From contig CM037843.1 in the NCBI GenBank assembly GCA_021234535.1, forward strand, positions 21,421,911 through 21,485,910: DNA of 64,000 bases, read 5' to 3'. The first letter of the stretch is position 1. Each line of letters opens with the position of its first letter. Origin of the DNA: Stichopus chloronotus (taxonomy: Eukaryota; Echinodermata; Holothuroidea; Aspidochirotida; Stichopodidae). A program made the translations under genes and the position numbers. Below the pieces are notes generated by a model. That model was not told the origin of the DNA, searched no databases, and saw only the letters and a program-made list of their open reading frames with translations. Positions 15,101 through 28,600 of the stretch are shown piece by piece.

Positions 15101-16507
15101 GGAAAAAAAAGGTCAAATTTGAGTTAATCAAGGTGCCATATCATATACATGATGAAGATAAACTTATATATATATATGCAAAGTGACACTGAACGATACT
15201 GAAGACACAAAATGTCTAGTAGTTCTTGGAGGAAAACAGTGATGGAAGGAAGTCTGACTATTCTGAATTTCATGACTACATGAAGTCAAAAAGAAATATA
15301 TCATAAAAGTTCATACTTAATGCTCTAAAAATAGATTGGCCAAATATATAAATATATTTACAAACGTAGCTGATATGTAGAAAAGCTACAAATACATGGT
15401 AAAATATAAAGTCTACAAAAGGATTTTCCCTGAATGCTACTGAAATTCTTTTTAGGAACAAATGATAAGATTTTCTTCACTGACAAAAAAGAAATATATA
15501 TACAAATATGTTGGTTATTCCAAATGCTGATTTTTAACAACACGGTAACAACTGATATTTTAAATTGAAGAATTGGGAATGGGGGGTGGGGAACAAAGCA
15601 TATTGGTACAAAAATTTTCTTACACATAGTTCAACTGAAAAATACATAAACGATAAAAATTTAAAGAAAAGGAAGAGTTGCTTCTATAATTTCTATATGT
15701 ACATCGTCAACAAATTTGACAAACAAGAGATAACTTGTATCTCTACATGCTATTGGCTTCAAGGAATACACAGTTATTGGATTTAACCACACTTGTTGGA
15801 CAAATTTGCAACAAGCTGATGCAATATCTGTCCTGCATTTGCTCATTGATCCAATTCGTTGACTGAACTATGGCATCACTTTTTTACTTTCATTTCACAT
15901 TCTTGAAAGATAAGTATGTTGACCAATTTCAAAGAGAGGAGTACACATGCTTGTTCACTTCCTTGAAATTACTTTGGGGAAATGCATGGGGGAATACATT
16001 CATCTTGAGTTCACCTCAACATGAGACTAACTTCTCTGAGCATTTTCTTCTAAGAGTATCCATGCACATTTTTCAACGGTGCAATAACATTGTCTGATAA
16101 AACCAAAATTAGCATTTTTGGCTTCAAAAGGAATACTGCATGAAAAATGTATATCTCACTGTTAAAGTCAGAGGCATCCTGGTACTAAATCTTCACTCAG
16201 TCTCTTTGATGCAAAGGATTTCATAAACCTCTGTGTGCTTGTTTCAGTTCAGCGAGCTTATACCTGTCGGAACTACGAAAAAGATCACAATATGATTTCA
16301 TCACCTAACAAGGAACCTGAAAATAATCATTAAATCTCTTTGAATTAAGGGTTCCTAAAGATAAGTCACACACAATCGTAAATTTAGGACAGGTGGTGAC
16401 ATTACCAGAGTGGACACAAATCACTGGGGAAATTTGAGATATCAATTGAGCAACATTGTGCAAATTCTACAGGATGCAGCTAAAAATGATCCCCCAGGTC
16501 ACCATGA
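12113..16507. other. Intergenic / 3'UTR region between convergent POLA2 and CCDC170
   Basis: POLA2 (+) and CCDC170 (-) converge here, so this stretch should hold both 3' untranslated regions. It is AT-rich with homopolymer runs (T-tract near 13,470) and short TA repeats (15,170, 15,495). No exon with coding character and good splice sites was seen on either strand. On the minus strand AATAAA occurs at 14483-14488 and 14508-14513, about 2 kb past the CCDC170 stop. Confidence 0.5.
12612..12617 (+). terminator. Candidate POLA2 polyadenylation signal AATAAA
   Basis: A canonical AATAAA lies 500 bases after the POLA2 stop codon, the first good match downstream. A further AAATAAAG lies near 12,935. 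Which one is used cannot be decided from sequence. Confidence 0.4.
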
Positions 16508-19500
16508 CTAGTACACCTGTGGCTGGTGGATTCTTTTTCTGGTAGGGGATGGAGACCTCACTTTAGCCTTTGGCATGCCACCACTGTTGCCAAGGAATGT
16601 CGAGGCTTCGGCGTATCCCTGTCTGAAATTCCTCTCCATGTTGCTGAGGCTATGTTCCAATCCCAAGGTCGTGATTGTGTTGGAGTGATGTGCCTGGATG
16701 AGCTTCTCGAGCTTCGAGATGATCTCGTAATCTGGAATGGCCAACAAGGAGACATCTAGACCCAGCATGCGGGCTACGACCTGCCTGAAGTCCTGGAGTT
16801 GCTGCTCCCTGTGTTTGACCTCTGCCAATAGCTCCTTGGTTGTCTTGAGCTCCACTGTGAGGGACTTCACTGTATGCTCGGCTTTATAGAAGCTCTGGTT
16901 TGCTTCCTCTTCTGTGAACTCCAGTTCCTGCTTCATGCCGGCTAGCTTTCGGGCCTGTTTCTCCTTAGTCTTTTCCAGCTGTTCCACCTTCTTGATTAAG
17001 TCCTCAATCTCATTTTTCTGTGTGTAACTTGAAAGCTTTAAAAGAATGTGAAAACCTTGGACTTAAAATACAAAATATAATATATTGAAATGAGATCCTA
17101 GACACAACATGTTGACTGTGAGTAGATTCAAGCCTATGTTGCTACTGAATCTCCTGTGGCACAATTTACCCAGTGCATACATTTTTAAAATTGGTGGCAA
17201 ATTTTAGGGCAATTGGTAGAGGGCAAGTTATGATTCAATTGAAGTCAACTTATCTTCAAGCCCTACTAAATATATAGCTCAAGTATGATTGCCCACAACA
17301 GAGCACAAACTTTTTCCAGTAGATGACCAAACAATGAAGTCAAATGACTTAATGTAAGCGACATCTAGCAAACAGACAAGACTGAAGCTTAAAACATTCC
17401 AAGCATACATTCCCAAGTCTATGTCACAGAGTACTGAGAAGGAATAAAAGACGCAATCTTTTAACAAGAGAGTAAGCGGAAACCATACACGGCTGATTTG
17501 ACTCATGAACATTAAACAGTCGTAACCAAGTGCCAATTGAAGTAATCACCAGACAAACAACTAATTGCTCAAACAAATTTTGCTTACAGATAAAATGAGA
17601 ATGTTTACCTTCAAGTTGCTGACATTCAGCATGCCTGCTTTCAATTCCACAATAATCTTTTTTGCATCCCCAAGATCACCACGCAGCCGGTCATTCTCTT
17701 TTATCAACTTCTTGTAGCTGAACTCATAGTCCTCCTCTCACGTTGTAGACTGGTCCGGCCTGCGATGCCTTCCTCCAGCGCAGCTATCTTCTTCCTCATC
17801 AGATCGAGATGAAGATCCTTACTCTCCAGCTGTTGCTTCAGCGTTTTCAGCTTGCGCTGAAGGGTGTACACGTGTGAAGTCTTGTCTAGTACGGTGTCTC
17901 CTTCTCGCTTAATGAGTTGCTCTGCCCTGGCGAGCAGAGTGTCTCCATTCATGTCAAAACCTAAATCATGGCAGATCTCATCCATGCCCATTACATTGGC
18001 CAATTTTTGTAAAAATGCCATGTACTGTTGACAAAAAAAAAAGTTGAAAAATGTTGCCTCTTTCAAAGAAATTCAGGAAATTATCAAATCAAATAAATTA
18101 TGTGCAAACATGAGAAGAACTTTTTACTCTCGATAAACCTAATTGTTCACTCTTAAAGGAAGAAACTGCGAGCAACGAAAGTACGTTTTTGACCGAATCA
18201 TGAATTACCTCATAACTGAGTCAGGTAGAATAAAATATTCTTGAACTTACTTTGAGGAAGTCAGACATGAATATAGCAGGTAAATACTGCAGCGGTGGTG
18301 GTCTATGTCCTTTCAAAATGGCCTGCAAGTTTTGCATTACGAAAATATCCTTCGGGAAATTTTACATAGGCCAAGAATTTTCTAAATGTCTTGAGCAAGT
18401 AATGTTTACTGAACATTTTTTTTTTCCGAGCTGTCAGTTCAAAGTAAAACAAGGTAGAATCTGCTGTGGTCTCAGACCTTAATGAAAACTTCAAAGGGAG
18501 TAATATCTTTCAGCATTGGTCTCTCACCTTTTGCTTCTCTGTCTTCATTGCATCTCTCAGGGCATCACTAGAGGAGAGACCATCCTCTAGAATTCTCAGT
18601 TTGCTCTTGAATTCATCTGTCTGTATTTCCAAGTTCTGTGCCCTTTGCAACGCTGACTGGTGTAATGAGGACTGGTTCCCAACTTGCTCTGTGAGGTGCT
18701 TGATCTGTGACTTGAGTCTTTCAATATGCTAAAAGAGAATTGAATCAGAATACAAAATGGCATCATGCAAAATGGCATCACAAAAGCCCAAACAAAATAA
18801 TGGTGATGAAATAATGTGGTATATGATTAATGCTGGTAAGAGAAACAGATACAAATGAATCTATTGCTTTCACATGAAAACAACTAAAAAGATTATCTCT
18901 GTGGGCTGAAATTTTCATATTTTCAGTGTTTAAAATCACAACGGGCTGCATCATAGACTGTCCAATTCTTAGACAGCAAAGGATCGCAAGTTATCACAAG
19001 TTGAAACTGCAGTATGAGTTTGGTACTCTTAAATAAGGGCTTTCTGATCAATGATATGTTCGCTCTGCAACCTTCTGGGGATTTACATCATGCTACATGA
19101 AGATGCCCAATCCCTGGGAATAATGGAAGCTATAGACCTTACAATTTCTAAATTAAACAGAATTATCCGCGCTCAGTCTTCAAAGCAGAGAGAGTGGCTA
19201 AATTAAACAGACTGAAAAAAAAAAAAAAACACCACAGTATCATCCTTCTGCACTGCAGCAATTTGATGGACAAATAACTAAAATATGACACTGCAAAAAA
19301 TAAATTCTGCATGGCTAACAAGCCTTTCAAAACTGAGGGGAACTGAAAACAAAAAAAATTCAAAAGATGAACATGTACATTCATCGAAAAAGAGGCTCTT
19401 CATAAACACTCAAGTCTTGTCGCCTATGGGTATACCCAAACAACAGTTCAGCAATAAAGTAATTGATATAATCATGAGTAACCTTTCATAAGGACTAAGA

Positions 19501-22500
19501 ATTGTAATATGGCCATCAACATTATTAGAGAGAGTGGCCACCCCAGCTGCATTTTGCATCACTCACCCCTTCCTGTTCTTGGTTTTCGATCTTCAGTTGT
19601 TTCACTTTCTCCTTGATGACATCACCGTGAGGCTCAAAAGTCAAACCCAAGATGCCCGCAAGGGCATCCTTCAAACCCTTCAACTCAGACTGAGCAACCT
19701 GGAGCTCAAACTGAGCTGTGCTGATCTCTTGCTTCAAAGATGACATAGAGGAGTAATGTGAGTCCAGTTCCTGCTTCTTGGATGCCCAGATGTTCTCTGT
19801 AGTATCCAGACGTTCCCTCAGCATCTTGATTTCATCCTCCAGCCTCTGCCTCTCATGTATGAACTCATTCTTTTCCTGTGTGGAGGGTGAGTGCACATGA
19901 GACTTAACATGAACAAGACCTATCTTTACACAATTATTTACCTTTTCAATTTAATCCAAAAAATCTTTGTTAAGATGGCTGACAAAGTGCATTCAGAAAA
20001 CAGGTCATAGGAGGAGTGTGATGTGGTTGTAAATACTGAATACTAAATGATATGCACAATACTTGAATGCACAAATAATTAAATTGAGAGGCATTTATTG
20101 AGGAGGAGTGCATACAACACATATAGAGCCTAGGAAATGCATTAAAAGCATTGGTGTATGTTAATGACAGCTGCTGTCTAAATTTGACCTCTGATAAAAT
20201 TTACCATTTCTAGCATATGTATCAGCATACAATTGACCTCTTTGATCCAAAATTGTATTTGATCTCCAGCAAACAGTCGACACTGAAGGACTTTTACCCT
20301 CCACTAAGAACAGTAGGCTCTTATTTCACAGATTAAAGTACACCAGCTGGACATGAATACAGTACTAATGTGACAATATCTGCACATTTACATTAGCCTA
20401 TCTTTCAAGAAATAGGGTGTACAAGTTGCAAGTATCACAGAATCCACATGCACATGAACTTGCATGCACTTACTGTATACAAACATGAAAACAGACTGGT
20501 TTGATACACACTTACATGTCTCCCACAACTATTGCATTATGTCCAAATGTTAAAGCAGTTGCAGGGGAACAGGTATGTAAGGAGTAAAGAAAATACAAAA
20601 GCTAACATCAAAACCAAAATGACATTCATAGACATTACTTCCCACTCTGATGTTTCCTGTGACAAAGGGCAAGGGCTATTTCTGAGACAATAATACTAAC
20701 ATTCCAACATTACTGCTTTTCATTCAAACAAACCCACTGCAGTTTGTGTGATGAAAGAGATTTCGTCAAAGTCTGGAGAGGAAATGAGTACCATGAAAGT
20801 GGTTCCAAGGGAGGAGGGGATGCCATTCTTACCAGTTTAAGCTTCTCTACATGAGTTGCATTAGACAGGTAGGTTTTCTGTTCCCTGTCCAGTTCATTGA
20901 CCAGCCTCTGGATGGTTTCCCTGCCAGCCTTTGATTCAAGCTCTGTGCTGGACAATGATTCCTCCAGTGTTGCTATTTTGCCTTTCAGGGTGAGATTTTC
21001 GTTGAGCACTTCCTTGATCTGTTCAAAGTGAAGGAGTTCCGATGTGAATGTAATGCCGCAGACAATGAAGGATGACACCAATGCTATTCACCTTGCATGA
21101 TACAGTATCTCTTAAAAGCTGTGAGATCAGCAACTTATGAAACAGTACCCTCAAACAGATGATACAGGTACATCACACAGAACTTTCTAACTAGGTTATG
21201 CTACATTAATTCAAACATGATAAGTGTGCAGTACTCGGAAAATTGTGAATTTAAAAAAGGTCTTCCATGACACACAAATTATTTGAATGTCACAAAACCA
21301 GATGCTCAAATCTTAAGCAAGTAATGCATAAACCTACACACAGTAAAATACCAGCTTGAGACACTGCTATTTATTTCCTGTGAGTAATATTGAGTACAAG
21401 GCACAAGCTTCAGAGAGCAACTGCAGTGAGTTGCATGGACATACTGCCACCATTTCTGTGAATGACTATGGATACATTGTTTTCAGTTGTTTGCAACTTC
21501 TAACATATTGCATCACCTTTTCTATGAGCAACTCCGGTTCCTCCTCCTCGACGGATATAGTGCGTTGTAAGTGCAATGTTATTTCATCAAACTTGCGTTG
21601 CCATGACTGCGTCTTCTGCTCAGCCTCTTCTCTGTCGTTGGTCAGGTCCCTGATTCTCGATTCCAGCTCAAATATCCTCTCCTGTTGCTCCTTTGAATCT
21701 TGTTGAAGGGCACTGAGGGCCTTCTCTCCCCTGCTGACAGTCGCATCTTGCAACTCCTCGATACGCTGTTTCAGCGTGTGGATCATCGCAGTCTGACGGA
21801 GGCTGTCATCCCTGAGTTTACTGTTCTCCGTTTCCGACTCTCGAAGTTTGACCTCACAGGCAACCAAACTGCTCTTAAGTTCTCGTAGCTGTGTTGTGAA
21901 AATCAGAGACCTAGATTCAATACCACACGCAAGTCTTATATAAATTGAACCAATCAAAACTTGTATCACAGACATGTACATTGAACAGCTTGCAACTTAT
22001 GGAACACTTTGCTTATACTGCTTGGACATCTCATTTTGAATTTAGTAATGTCTGCTCCTGGAAAGTTAAGGATTCATTACAAAAAGTAACAAAGAAAAAG
22101 GTAGGAATTTACTAACCTCAGCTTCAAGTTGCTCATTACGGATCTGCAACAAGGTGAATTCATTCCTGCTGAAGTCGTCAGCTACAACAGGCTTTCGGAA
22201 ATAGCTTTCATGTCCAAACGTGACATGTCTTTTCTCTGATTCTGACCTAAAAAGGAAAAAAAAAGTGGAACATTTTTAACACCTGTAGAAATTGGAAAGT
22301 AATACTGTATCTGTAGGATGGTTTGAGATCCTATTCACACTTTACCACAATATTGTTCCATAGTTTTCAAATAGAAAACACTTGTGTGTCACTGAAAAGT
22401 CACAAGACAGAGGTTTTGCATAAGGTGGTTCATATTTGGGTCAAAACATTCTTTTAAATCATATGGCTGCATGAATTCTCCTAATTTCCATTTTAAATAA

Positions 22501-25337
22501 ATTTTACTACAAGTTAGCATTCTGTTTCACCTATCCTAAAGTAATAGGGCTACATCGGTCTTGCTCAGTGATTAAAGTTGCCATGGGCACTATGTATCAG
22601 CCATGAGCAGCAGTTACTGTTTCAAATCCAACTGAGTTTTCATACACTACGTGATGGACTCAGCAAACCAGCGAACAATTGTACTGTAGTTAAATTCAAA
22701 TGGTTCCAGCAAGAGTATCAAAAACAGTGCAATTTTATTTACAGTCAGATGTGATTTATGATCACATTATCAGGCCTGCAGCCCTACTAACCAACTTGGG
22801 GGGACACATCACTGTCAGAGTTTTGTCGACCTTTGCTTTTGTCTTTTTGAAAGGGTTCTAGATGCAAAATGGTACTAGATTTCCAACTTTTCTCCCCGTA
22901 TTTGTATTTTAAGGAAGCAGAACCTTTCACTGAAAATTTTTTTGGGGAGTGGACACATGCCCCCCCCACCCTACATGCCTACACGCCTACACATAATCAG
23001 AGAGGACTGACATACAGTATTATAAGGCAAAGTTAAAGTCAAATCATCACATCTTTTTGTAAGATTGCAGTAAATTGGGATTCCACTTCCTGAATGCAAT
23101 CATTCTCATAGTTTCACACAAACCATGAACCTGCGTACTGTGGATAAACGCCTATGGCATGTAATGCTCCTGAAAGCCCAAATATTTGCGATTCAATTTT
23201 AGTTTGGGTCAATGAAACTGAAAGATCTAAATTCTACAATGCAAAGAGGGGGAAAATAAAATACAATATGGTATGCTCAAGCTCATCAACTTACTTTGAT
23301 AGTTCCTGAATCAATTTGTCCTTTTTGTCCACCTCTTTCTGGTACAGTTTGACTTGATCATGGAGCTGAAAACAAGATGATGTTTCAAGTATACATAACT
23401 CAGCCATATTGTTGTACCCACAACAACACAAATCAGTTGGTTTAATAACCTATTATATAGCCTACAGACGGTGCATGGCCTAACAAATACTGCCATGAAG
23501 TTGTACAAGAAGAGCAGCGAAATTGCTTTGTAAGATGCTGGGAGTTACTTACAACCATATATTCTTGACATTCTGTGGCATAACTTCCAACTCACCCTAA
23601 GATACTGTACTGTATCTACTGTACCATTGACAATACAGAAAGGTTTCTTCTAATAGTCAATTCTTCAAAGTATTTTGACTCGACCATGGCTGTCTACGGC
23701 TACATCTTCGATACACAGCCGAAAACTAGACACTAACTTATGTGCACTCACTATGACACGTGTGGCTCTGTGACCGGACAACTCACCAGGAAATTTCCTC
23801 CTGGAAAATTCCCCTTCAGGCAATCTTCCCAGCAGACAATTCCCACCCATGACAATTTCCAGCATAAAGAATACCTCCTGAGACAACTCCTTTATGATAT
23901 GATACAGTAATGCTTTCAGGGAAAGGTTTAGAGGAATGGGAATTGTTGGGAGGGGGGGGGGAATTGTCCAGGAACTGTGCGCAGTTCACAATTTGTAGAA
24001 TTTTTTTTGTTATGTACTGAGTAGTACTCTTTGAAATATGATATGTGTTTGGGAAAATTGTAGTGGTGCATGTTCATTTACATAATGATTGCCAATAGTA
24101 GTGGTTGCACCAGGTCCAAAATTCAAACCCTGGGTACTTGCTATCTATATTCAGTCAGGTCCCTGGTACCCAAAAATGTAACTCCCATTAGGCTTCGAGT
24201 TTGCTGCGAAGTCATATTACAATGTTTAATTTGCTCTGACATGTCAGCAAAACAGCATGCATCTTACACATGCGCATGACGATGAAGCTGTTCCATGTGA
24301 CTGTCGATGTATGCTGAAATGGTAGTGGTGCATGTTCATTTACGCATTGATTGCCATTAGTAGTGGTTGCACCAGGTCCAAAATTCAAACCCTGGGTACT
24401 TGCTATCTATATTCAGTCAGGTCCCTGGTACCCAAAAATGTGACTTCCATTAGGCTTCGAGTTTGTTGCGAAGTCATATTACAATGTTTAATTTGCCCTG
24501 ACATGTCAGCAAAACAGCATGCATCTTACACATGCGCATGACGATGAAGCTGTTCCATGTTACTGTCGATATATGCTGAAATTTTTTCACATGCAAAAAT
24601 ACATTTGTGAAACTTTAGATTCGAGTAACAATTTAAAAAAAGAGGCCTGACCTTGTTGGTCAGATACTCAGTACCTGGTGCAAACACTAGGGTTAGGGTG
24701 GAAGGGTTAGCTTGGTTGTGTCTGTCTTGCAATCACTACTGTAGGTACCCAGATCAAATCCCGTTGGAACCCGGGAGTCAAAATTACTTGCTCAGCAAAG
24801 CCGTCTGGTTAACAGTGGTGCTGAGGTTATTTGGTGATTTCAGTTTGGGTTTCTGTTGTCCGATTCAGGTCACACTTGAAATTTGAAACCCTGTGCCCTT
24901 TTGACGGTATTTCGTTGACATTGAAGTATGGCTCAGTCCTAACCTACAGTGACTTAGGCCTAGTCCTACCACGTTGAGTTTAGCCAATGGGAAAGAAGAG
25001 AGTGTAAATCCCCGAGAAAAAGGATATATGAACACAGCTATGAAACGTTACGGCTCAGTAAACACTGTCTCTTAAATTGTTCTGCTAGGGGTTCATGCCA
25101 TAAAAGGAGAAAACTTACATCCTGTATCATCTTTTTGCTGTGAGAACTCTTCCCGTAAACAGATCTGTAAGGACTGCCAGAGCTGTTGTTACCACTTGTA
25201 GCAGGTGGTGCTGATCTGTTGTTCACAAGTCTTTCGATTTCATCCTCTAGACTTGTCAGGCTTCGGTCGACTATCTTTGGCGATCCAGACACTCTCGGCA
25301 AACCCGATTCTTGTCTTCCTCTCGAATAAAACGACAT
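16508..25337 (-). CDS. CCDC170: Coiled-coil domain-containing protein 170, 9 exons, with one apparent 1-base frameshift
   Basis: CCDC170 is a long coiled-coil protein; the human protein associates with Golgi-linked microtubules. Exons in transcript order on the minus strand: 25337-25119 (ATG at 25337), 23365-23295, 22246-22117, 21888-21517, 21018-20833, 19875-19567, 18728-18528, 18024-17609, 17017-16508 (stop TAG). Phases fit throughout except exon 8, which is one base short of a whole number of codons. With that base present the protein would be about 804 residues; human has 715. Nearly all of it after a Ser-rich head is heptad-like coiled coil. Diagnostic blocks include ELGFDM-like DLGFDMNGDTLLARAEQL and LQRKLKTLKQQLESKDLH (exon 8) and MLGLDVSLLAIPDYEII near the C-terminus, all matching the human order. 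Identity is secure. The frameshift near 17,735 may be an assembly error, an allele or real damage. Confidence 0.92.
17609..18024 (-). CDS. CCDC170: CCDC170 exon 8 with frameshift
   Basis: This exon is 416 nt, while the exons on both sides start and end in phase 0, so it needs a multiple of three. The first 97 or so codons read in one frame (YMAFLQKLANVMG to GRTSLQRER) and then reach a stop about 30 bases later. From about 17,735 the homologous reading (EDYEFSYKKLIKENDRL, then GDAKKIIVELK) continues in another frame up to the donor at 17609. Both parts align with the continuous human segment, so one base is missing within about 17,728-17,742. Confidence 0.85.
24062..24585. repeat. Recent tandem duplication, two 262-bp units, intron 1 of CCDC170
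   Basis: The unit beginning TAGTGGTGCATGTTCATTTA at about 24,062 is repeated 262 bases later at about 24,324. The two copies differ at only a handful of positions, for example ACATAATG against ACGCATTG and GTAACTCC against GTGACTTC. The high identity implies a recent event. The unit also contains two near-identical 69-residue open frames, which are by-products of the duplication and not genes. Confidence 0.9.
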
Positions 25338-25610
25338 CTTGATGGCTCAAATTTCTGATTCTACGTCCGTTTTACTGTGTTGTGGCTCAGGTGCAGCATA
25401 GTAGTCTTTTCGATGTCATAAATTATCGCCACGATCGCGCTGCACATACACTATGCGTTGAGATTTAGTTATCACTACACACAATTTGTGCGTACTATAG
25501 CAACGATCAAAACAGACCCCAAATAGATGACGTCATGTATGTAATTTTGCGCTCGCGCAGTACGGTGAGTTCATCAGTAGCGGTATTATGGAAAGCGACA
25601 TGTGAAATAT
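25338..25610 (-). promoter_or_regulatory. Probable CCDC170 promoter region with CRE and X-box-like site
   Basis: Directly upstream of the CCDC170 start codon the sequence gains CpG dinucleotides. A perfect CRE palindrome, TGACGTCA, lies at 25528-25535. At 25491-25504 the sequence CGTACTATAGCAAC matches the RFX X-box consensus (GTHNYYATRRNAAC) fully in its right half, with two mismatches at the left edge. X-boxes commonly lie within a few hundred bases of the start of ciliary genes. The promoter assignment rests on position and motifs only. Confidence 0.35.
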
Positions 25611-28600
25611 ATAACATCAGGTTATTAGCGAACATAAAATTAGCTACGGAATATCATTCGATCGACATGGTTTATCAGAAAACAGTGTTAAGTCTCATTG
25701 CTGCACATTGCTTGATATGAGATATCAGATGTGATAATCAGATATGCAAAAGATAACTCCGTTCAATGCAACAGTCCATTTATTCCGCTTCTTTCATTGT
25801 GATTCTTTTGCAAAATTATTACATCTTGTAGTGTGGAAATTCATCCACTGTCTGGAGTGGCTAGCTTTATTGCTTTAGGTTGAGAATGATTCTTCTTCTT
25901 CTTCTTTTAAATACGGTGAGACATCCAAACAAGGACATTAGTACACCACGTACGCACCGTGAGGTCGGTCAAATCCTCAGTGAATTAATAAAAAACTCCA
26001 CAGGCTTATGGTGACTAACGGCTCTCTCGCTTCGCAACTAATGGTGCCAACTGGAACGACATAAGACTTAATGAGCTAGAGAAAGTGGTTTCATGGATAA
26101 CTAGGACTTGCTTGAACCTGCTACAATATGGTACTTCACATGACTTAATGCTATCAACTTATCACAAGGTGTCAATTTTCACCATAATTACTTCATGCCA
26201 GTGAGAAATATAATCCACTTGACAAATTCAATAAAATGCTGACAAAAAAAAGAAGACAACTCTGATTAAAATGTCTGCTATATTTAAATATGAACTCTTC
26301 TGTGACATATGTGGTTTCCCAAATAAAATGCAGGATGCAACAGTACTATGCCAATGAAATACCTCACTTTTCATGACTTTTGCATGCTTATAAGAGATTT
26401 AGTAAAACCCTTCACAGAATCAACTTCCTTCAAAGGGAAAAAGCAGTCACCCCTACTTTATTTTGAAAAATCATAAAAATGTTCTCATTCTCTTGTAAGT
26501 ATTTTTCTTGATGTTGCTGAGTATCAGCACTGCACAAGCAAGTTGTTTTTCTGCAAAATTAAGTAATTCCACAAGAACAATATCACATACTGTAATGAAA
26601 AAGAGCCATTCATGAATTTGCATAGGGGAGTTTAGTAGTTCAGTTTGATATGACTGCATTTTCCTTTAAGAATTGATTTTTCAATTAGTTGCACTGTGTT
26701 GAAAGTTTTGACACTTGCACCATGTTATCATGAGTACATTTAATATTACAACAAACAACATGTAATTGAATGACCGTGCACTTTGCAAGGGTTGATCAGT
26801 TTCTAGGTCACTATTGGTCTGTTTTTGCTACATTTTCATTAAGTTAGCGACATTTTTAATAGTAATCTGTCACTGATGTGTTCTGTTTTTGTAATATGCA
26901 ATACCCATAGCAGAGGGATGAGATACAATGCAAATGAATTGCCACTTCAAATATTAGATTGATCCATGGATAAAATAAAGGGACATGAAAGAACAAACAT
27001 GCAGTTTGCATGCAAGGCTGCATTTTACAAGAGCAGGACAACTCCTTTGTGTGACACATTTTGACCCTGCACTGAATGCAAAAGTAACACCAGTAAAAAC
27101 TTGAAGTAATCAACTATGTGATGGCCATTTTGTCCCACTTGTCAACTTCCTTCCCACCAACTCAATGGTAATACTTCAAATCTCACCAACACAACATTCT
27201 TTTGTTCAAGTTGTATTTAGGGATAATTGCAGAATGCAAACTATTGAGTTGGTGTATTATTTCAGTAGAAAAGTTAACTTTTTTTACTTACTGCATAACT
27301 GAATGTCTCCACTGGCAAGATCCAAGGTGGCAGGAGAGGGGGGGGGGGGCAATAATGGTCGTGGCAACATGCAATTTGGACCAAGGAAATTATTTACGAA
27401 AAATTCCAAATATTTTCATAATAAAATTAACCTTACAATTTAACACTTTGGCTCACCAAATCACGTTTGATGGCTTTCAATTGTAGAAATGATTCCCATC
27501 CCTTCCCCACACACCCCTTCATCACTGTACCAACAATTTGGCTCCTACTGAAGAAAGGTCTTGGACCCACCAGAGCATGTTTTTACTGATTTTTGAGATG
27601 ATTCAGTCTTTGAAAGATGATAAAGTCTGGCATTACAGTACGTTCTATTGAAGAATTCTGAAATGATATTGATAACATTTCCTTGATATTAGTTTTAATA
27701 GTTAATTGCCACAAATCCTTCTACAACTTTTAACATGAAACTGACTTTGAAGGCATTACACTTTGGCTATCATCACCAGAGACAGCATTTCTAATTACTG
27801 CCATGGCATTCTCATCCTTGATAAATTTAGATGACCTTCTGCATTTGTTGTTACTGGACAATACCATTCACGTTTGCCAAGGATTAATAATATCGTTGTA
27901 CTTCAGTCAGGGTTTCTATGATGTTTCAATCAATCACAAGATATAACTAAGTTAGTTAACAGTTGATTCGGAATAAACTGACATAACAGTTTGTATGGAA
28001 ATGTTTCAAAACACCTCAGATGTTTAAAGAGGTACTTCTGACGTAGAAAACAGGAAGTGACTTCCATGTTTAACAACCACATTTATGGTAGTAGATTATT
28101 GTCTTGTCTCTAAGACATCAGTTCCATTTTTTTTTATCTTCAGCACATATTCTGTAGAGGGGCTCATTGACTTGAAATTTAACAAATTTATGAGGATTAA
28201 GAAGTGTACCGACACATGACAATGCACATAATTAGCATAATTACTGAAGCTTCACAAAACCTGAATTTTTTACCCTGGTATGTACTGGCTGTGCACACGT
28301 GCATAAGTGATAAAGTGAAAGAGTGTCTGTGAACAAGTTTTCAAAAACTAACTTGAATTCCTTAATTACTCACCGTTCACTTGTATGTGACACACAGGGA
28401 TTCTCTTAGTTTGATCATTTGTCATAAGCATGTGAAGGAAACATTGACAGGTTGGGGAAAAATTTAATGAATTTCACGAAACAAGTCAACAAGCCCCCCC
28501 CCCCCCCTTTTAAATACTTTTCCTTACTCTGTACTATACTTCCACATCTCTATGAGGCACACTGAGTTGTTTTGTGAAATTCACTGAGTTTTCCTAAACC

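Noticed and set aside
16526..16759. Plus-strand 77-residue open frame opposite the CCDC170 last exon
   Set aside because: It lies antisense to a well-supported exon and resembles nothing; it is a shadow of the real reading frame.
24070..24541. Two nearly identical 69-residue open frames
   Set aside because: They are by-products of the 262-bp tandem duplication within an intron, with no family resemblance or splice context.
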